Below, in pieces: positions 5,126 through 5,375 of a stretch of 5,375 nucleotides of DNA. The position numbers were made by a program, and so were the translations under genes. This stretch comes from Spirochaetales bacterium. Lineage in GTDB: Bacteria; Spirochaetota; Spirochaetia; DSM-27196; SLST01. The DNA is taken from the NCBI GenBank assembly GCA_007130265.1, contig SLST01000581.1, forward strand, positions 1 through 5,375. The letters are read 5' to 3'. The number at the start of each line of letters is the position of its first letter. Position 1 is the first letter of the stretch. Under the pieces are notes generated by a model. That model searched no databases. It was given only the letters and a program-made list of their open reading frames with translations, and was not told the DNA's origin.

Positions 5126-5375
5126 ATGCAGATACAGCCGCAACGCGTTCGAGCCGGCAGGGTGGTGCTCGCTTTGATCATCGCCGTCACATCAGCCCTG
5201 CCCATGCTCTTCGTTCAGCTCGATGAGCCGTCAACGAGACTCGCGGTGTACAAGGTTCTGGCGAAGGCCGGCTCGCTCGTGGGCGGGATGTTCCTGCTCT
5301 GGCAGTTCTTCCTCGGTTTCCGGGGGGCGATTGCGGCGATCCTGCCGGATCTGTCATGGCTCGTTGAGCTCCACA
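5126..5375 (+). CDS. N-terminal part of a membrane protein, possibly a ferric-reductase-like transmembrane protein (partial)
   Basis: Only the first 83 codons are present; the gene runs off the right edge. After a basic N-terminus (MQIQPQRVRAGR) there is a first hydrophobic segment (about 13-30, VVLALIIAVTSALPMLFV), a short polar stretch, and a second (about 49-66, GSLVGGMFLLWQFFLGF) followed by FRGAIAAILPDLSWLVELH. The basic start suggests the N-terminus is inside. A Gly-rich helix containing LLWQFFLG, then about 15 residues and a Leu-rich WLVELH, resembles the opening of ferric-reductase-like transmembrane domains (Ferric_reduct family), where the His would be a heme ligand. If so, the rest should hold more heme-binding His residues and perhaps FAD/NAD-binding domains. 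The membrane location is well supported, the family only moderately. It lies in the same direction as the PRC-barrel gene, with the decayed gene between them. Confidence 0.65.
   Translation, partial: MQIQPQRVRAGRVVLALIIAVTSALPMLFVQLDEPSTRLAVYKVLAKAGSLVGGMFLLWQFFLGFRGAIAAILPDLSWLVELH

Noticed and set aside
4975..5226. An 83-codon open frame starting with GTG as a separate small gene
   Set aside because: Its first part is the tail of the phosphoribosyltransferase remnant and the rest overlaps the membrane protein gene in another frame; no SD precedes the GTG.

Overview
The window comes from a GC-rich bacterial chromosome (GC-rich by eye, not counted) and is mostly ordinary central metabolism next to a small, partly decayed stress-type locus. 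Nothing in it fixes the taxon. A homodimeric (AceE-type) pyruvate dehydrogenase E1 paired with a short, single-lipoyl, very acidic E2 and a two-domain PRC-barrel protein fits several GC-rich environmental Gram-negative lineages (for example Gemmatimonadota, Rhodothermota or some Proteobacteria), but that is only a guess.

Minus strand, reading right to left from about 4021 to 1: aceE (E1 of the pyruvate dehydrogenase complex), then aceF (E2, dihydrolipoyl acetyltransferase) 8 bases later. The next gene starts at the left edge in an ATGA overlap with the aceF stop. Only three codons of it are visible; by operon logic it could be the E3 dihydrolipoyl dehydrogenase. The genes are tightly packed with clear Shine-Dalgarno (SD) sequences, so they form one operon converting pyruvate + CoA + NAD+ to acetyl-CoA. 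The E2 linker carries two in-frame microsatellites, one coding for an acidic stretch and one for an Ala-Pro-Ser hinge.

Positions 4022-4110 are a short divergent intergenic region with overlapping inverted repeats. It separates the pdh operon from a plus-strand gene set.

Plus strand, left to right: a 269-residue protein made of two PRC-barrel-like repeats (4111-4920); a strong SD and ATGA junction at its end that leads into a remnant of a phosphoribosyltransferase gene (4917 to about 5016), of which only the PRPP-binding loop region survives, out of frame with the start codon; about 110 bases with small repeats and no gene; and the first 83 codons of a membrane protein (from 5126), running off the right edge, that resembles the start of a ferric-reductase-like heme-binding transmembrane domain.

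No RNA gene, CRISPR array, insertion sequence or clear intrinsic terminator was found. The most noteworthy item is the decayed phosphoribosyltransferase between the PRC-barrel gene and the membrane protein gene. No clearly new system is visible.
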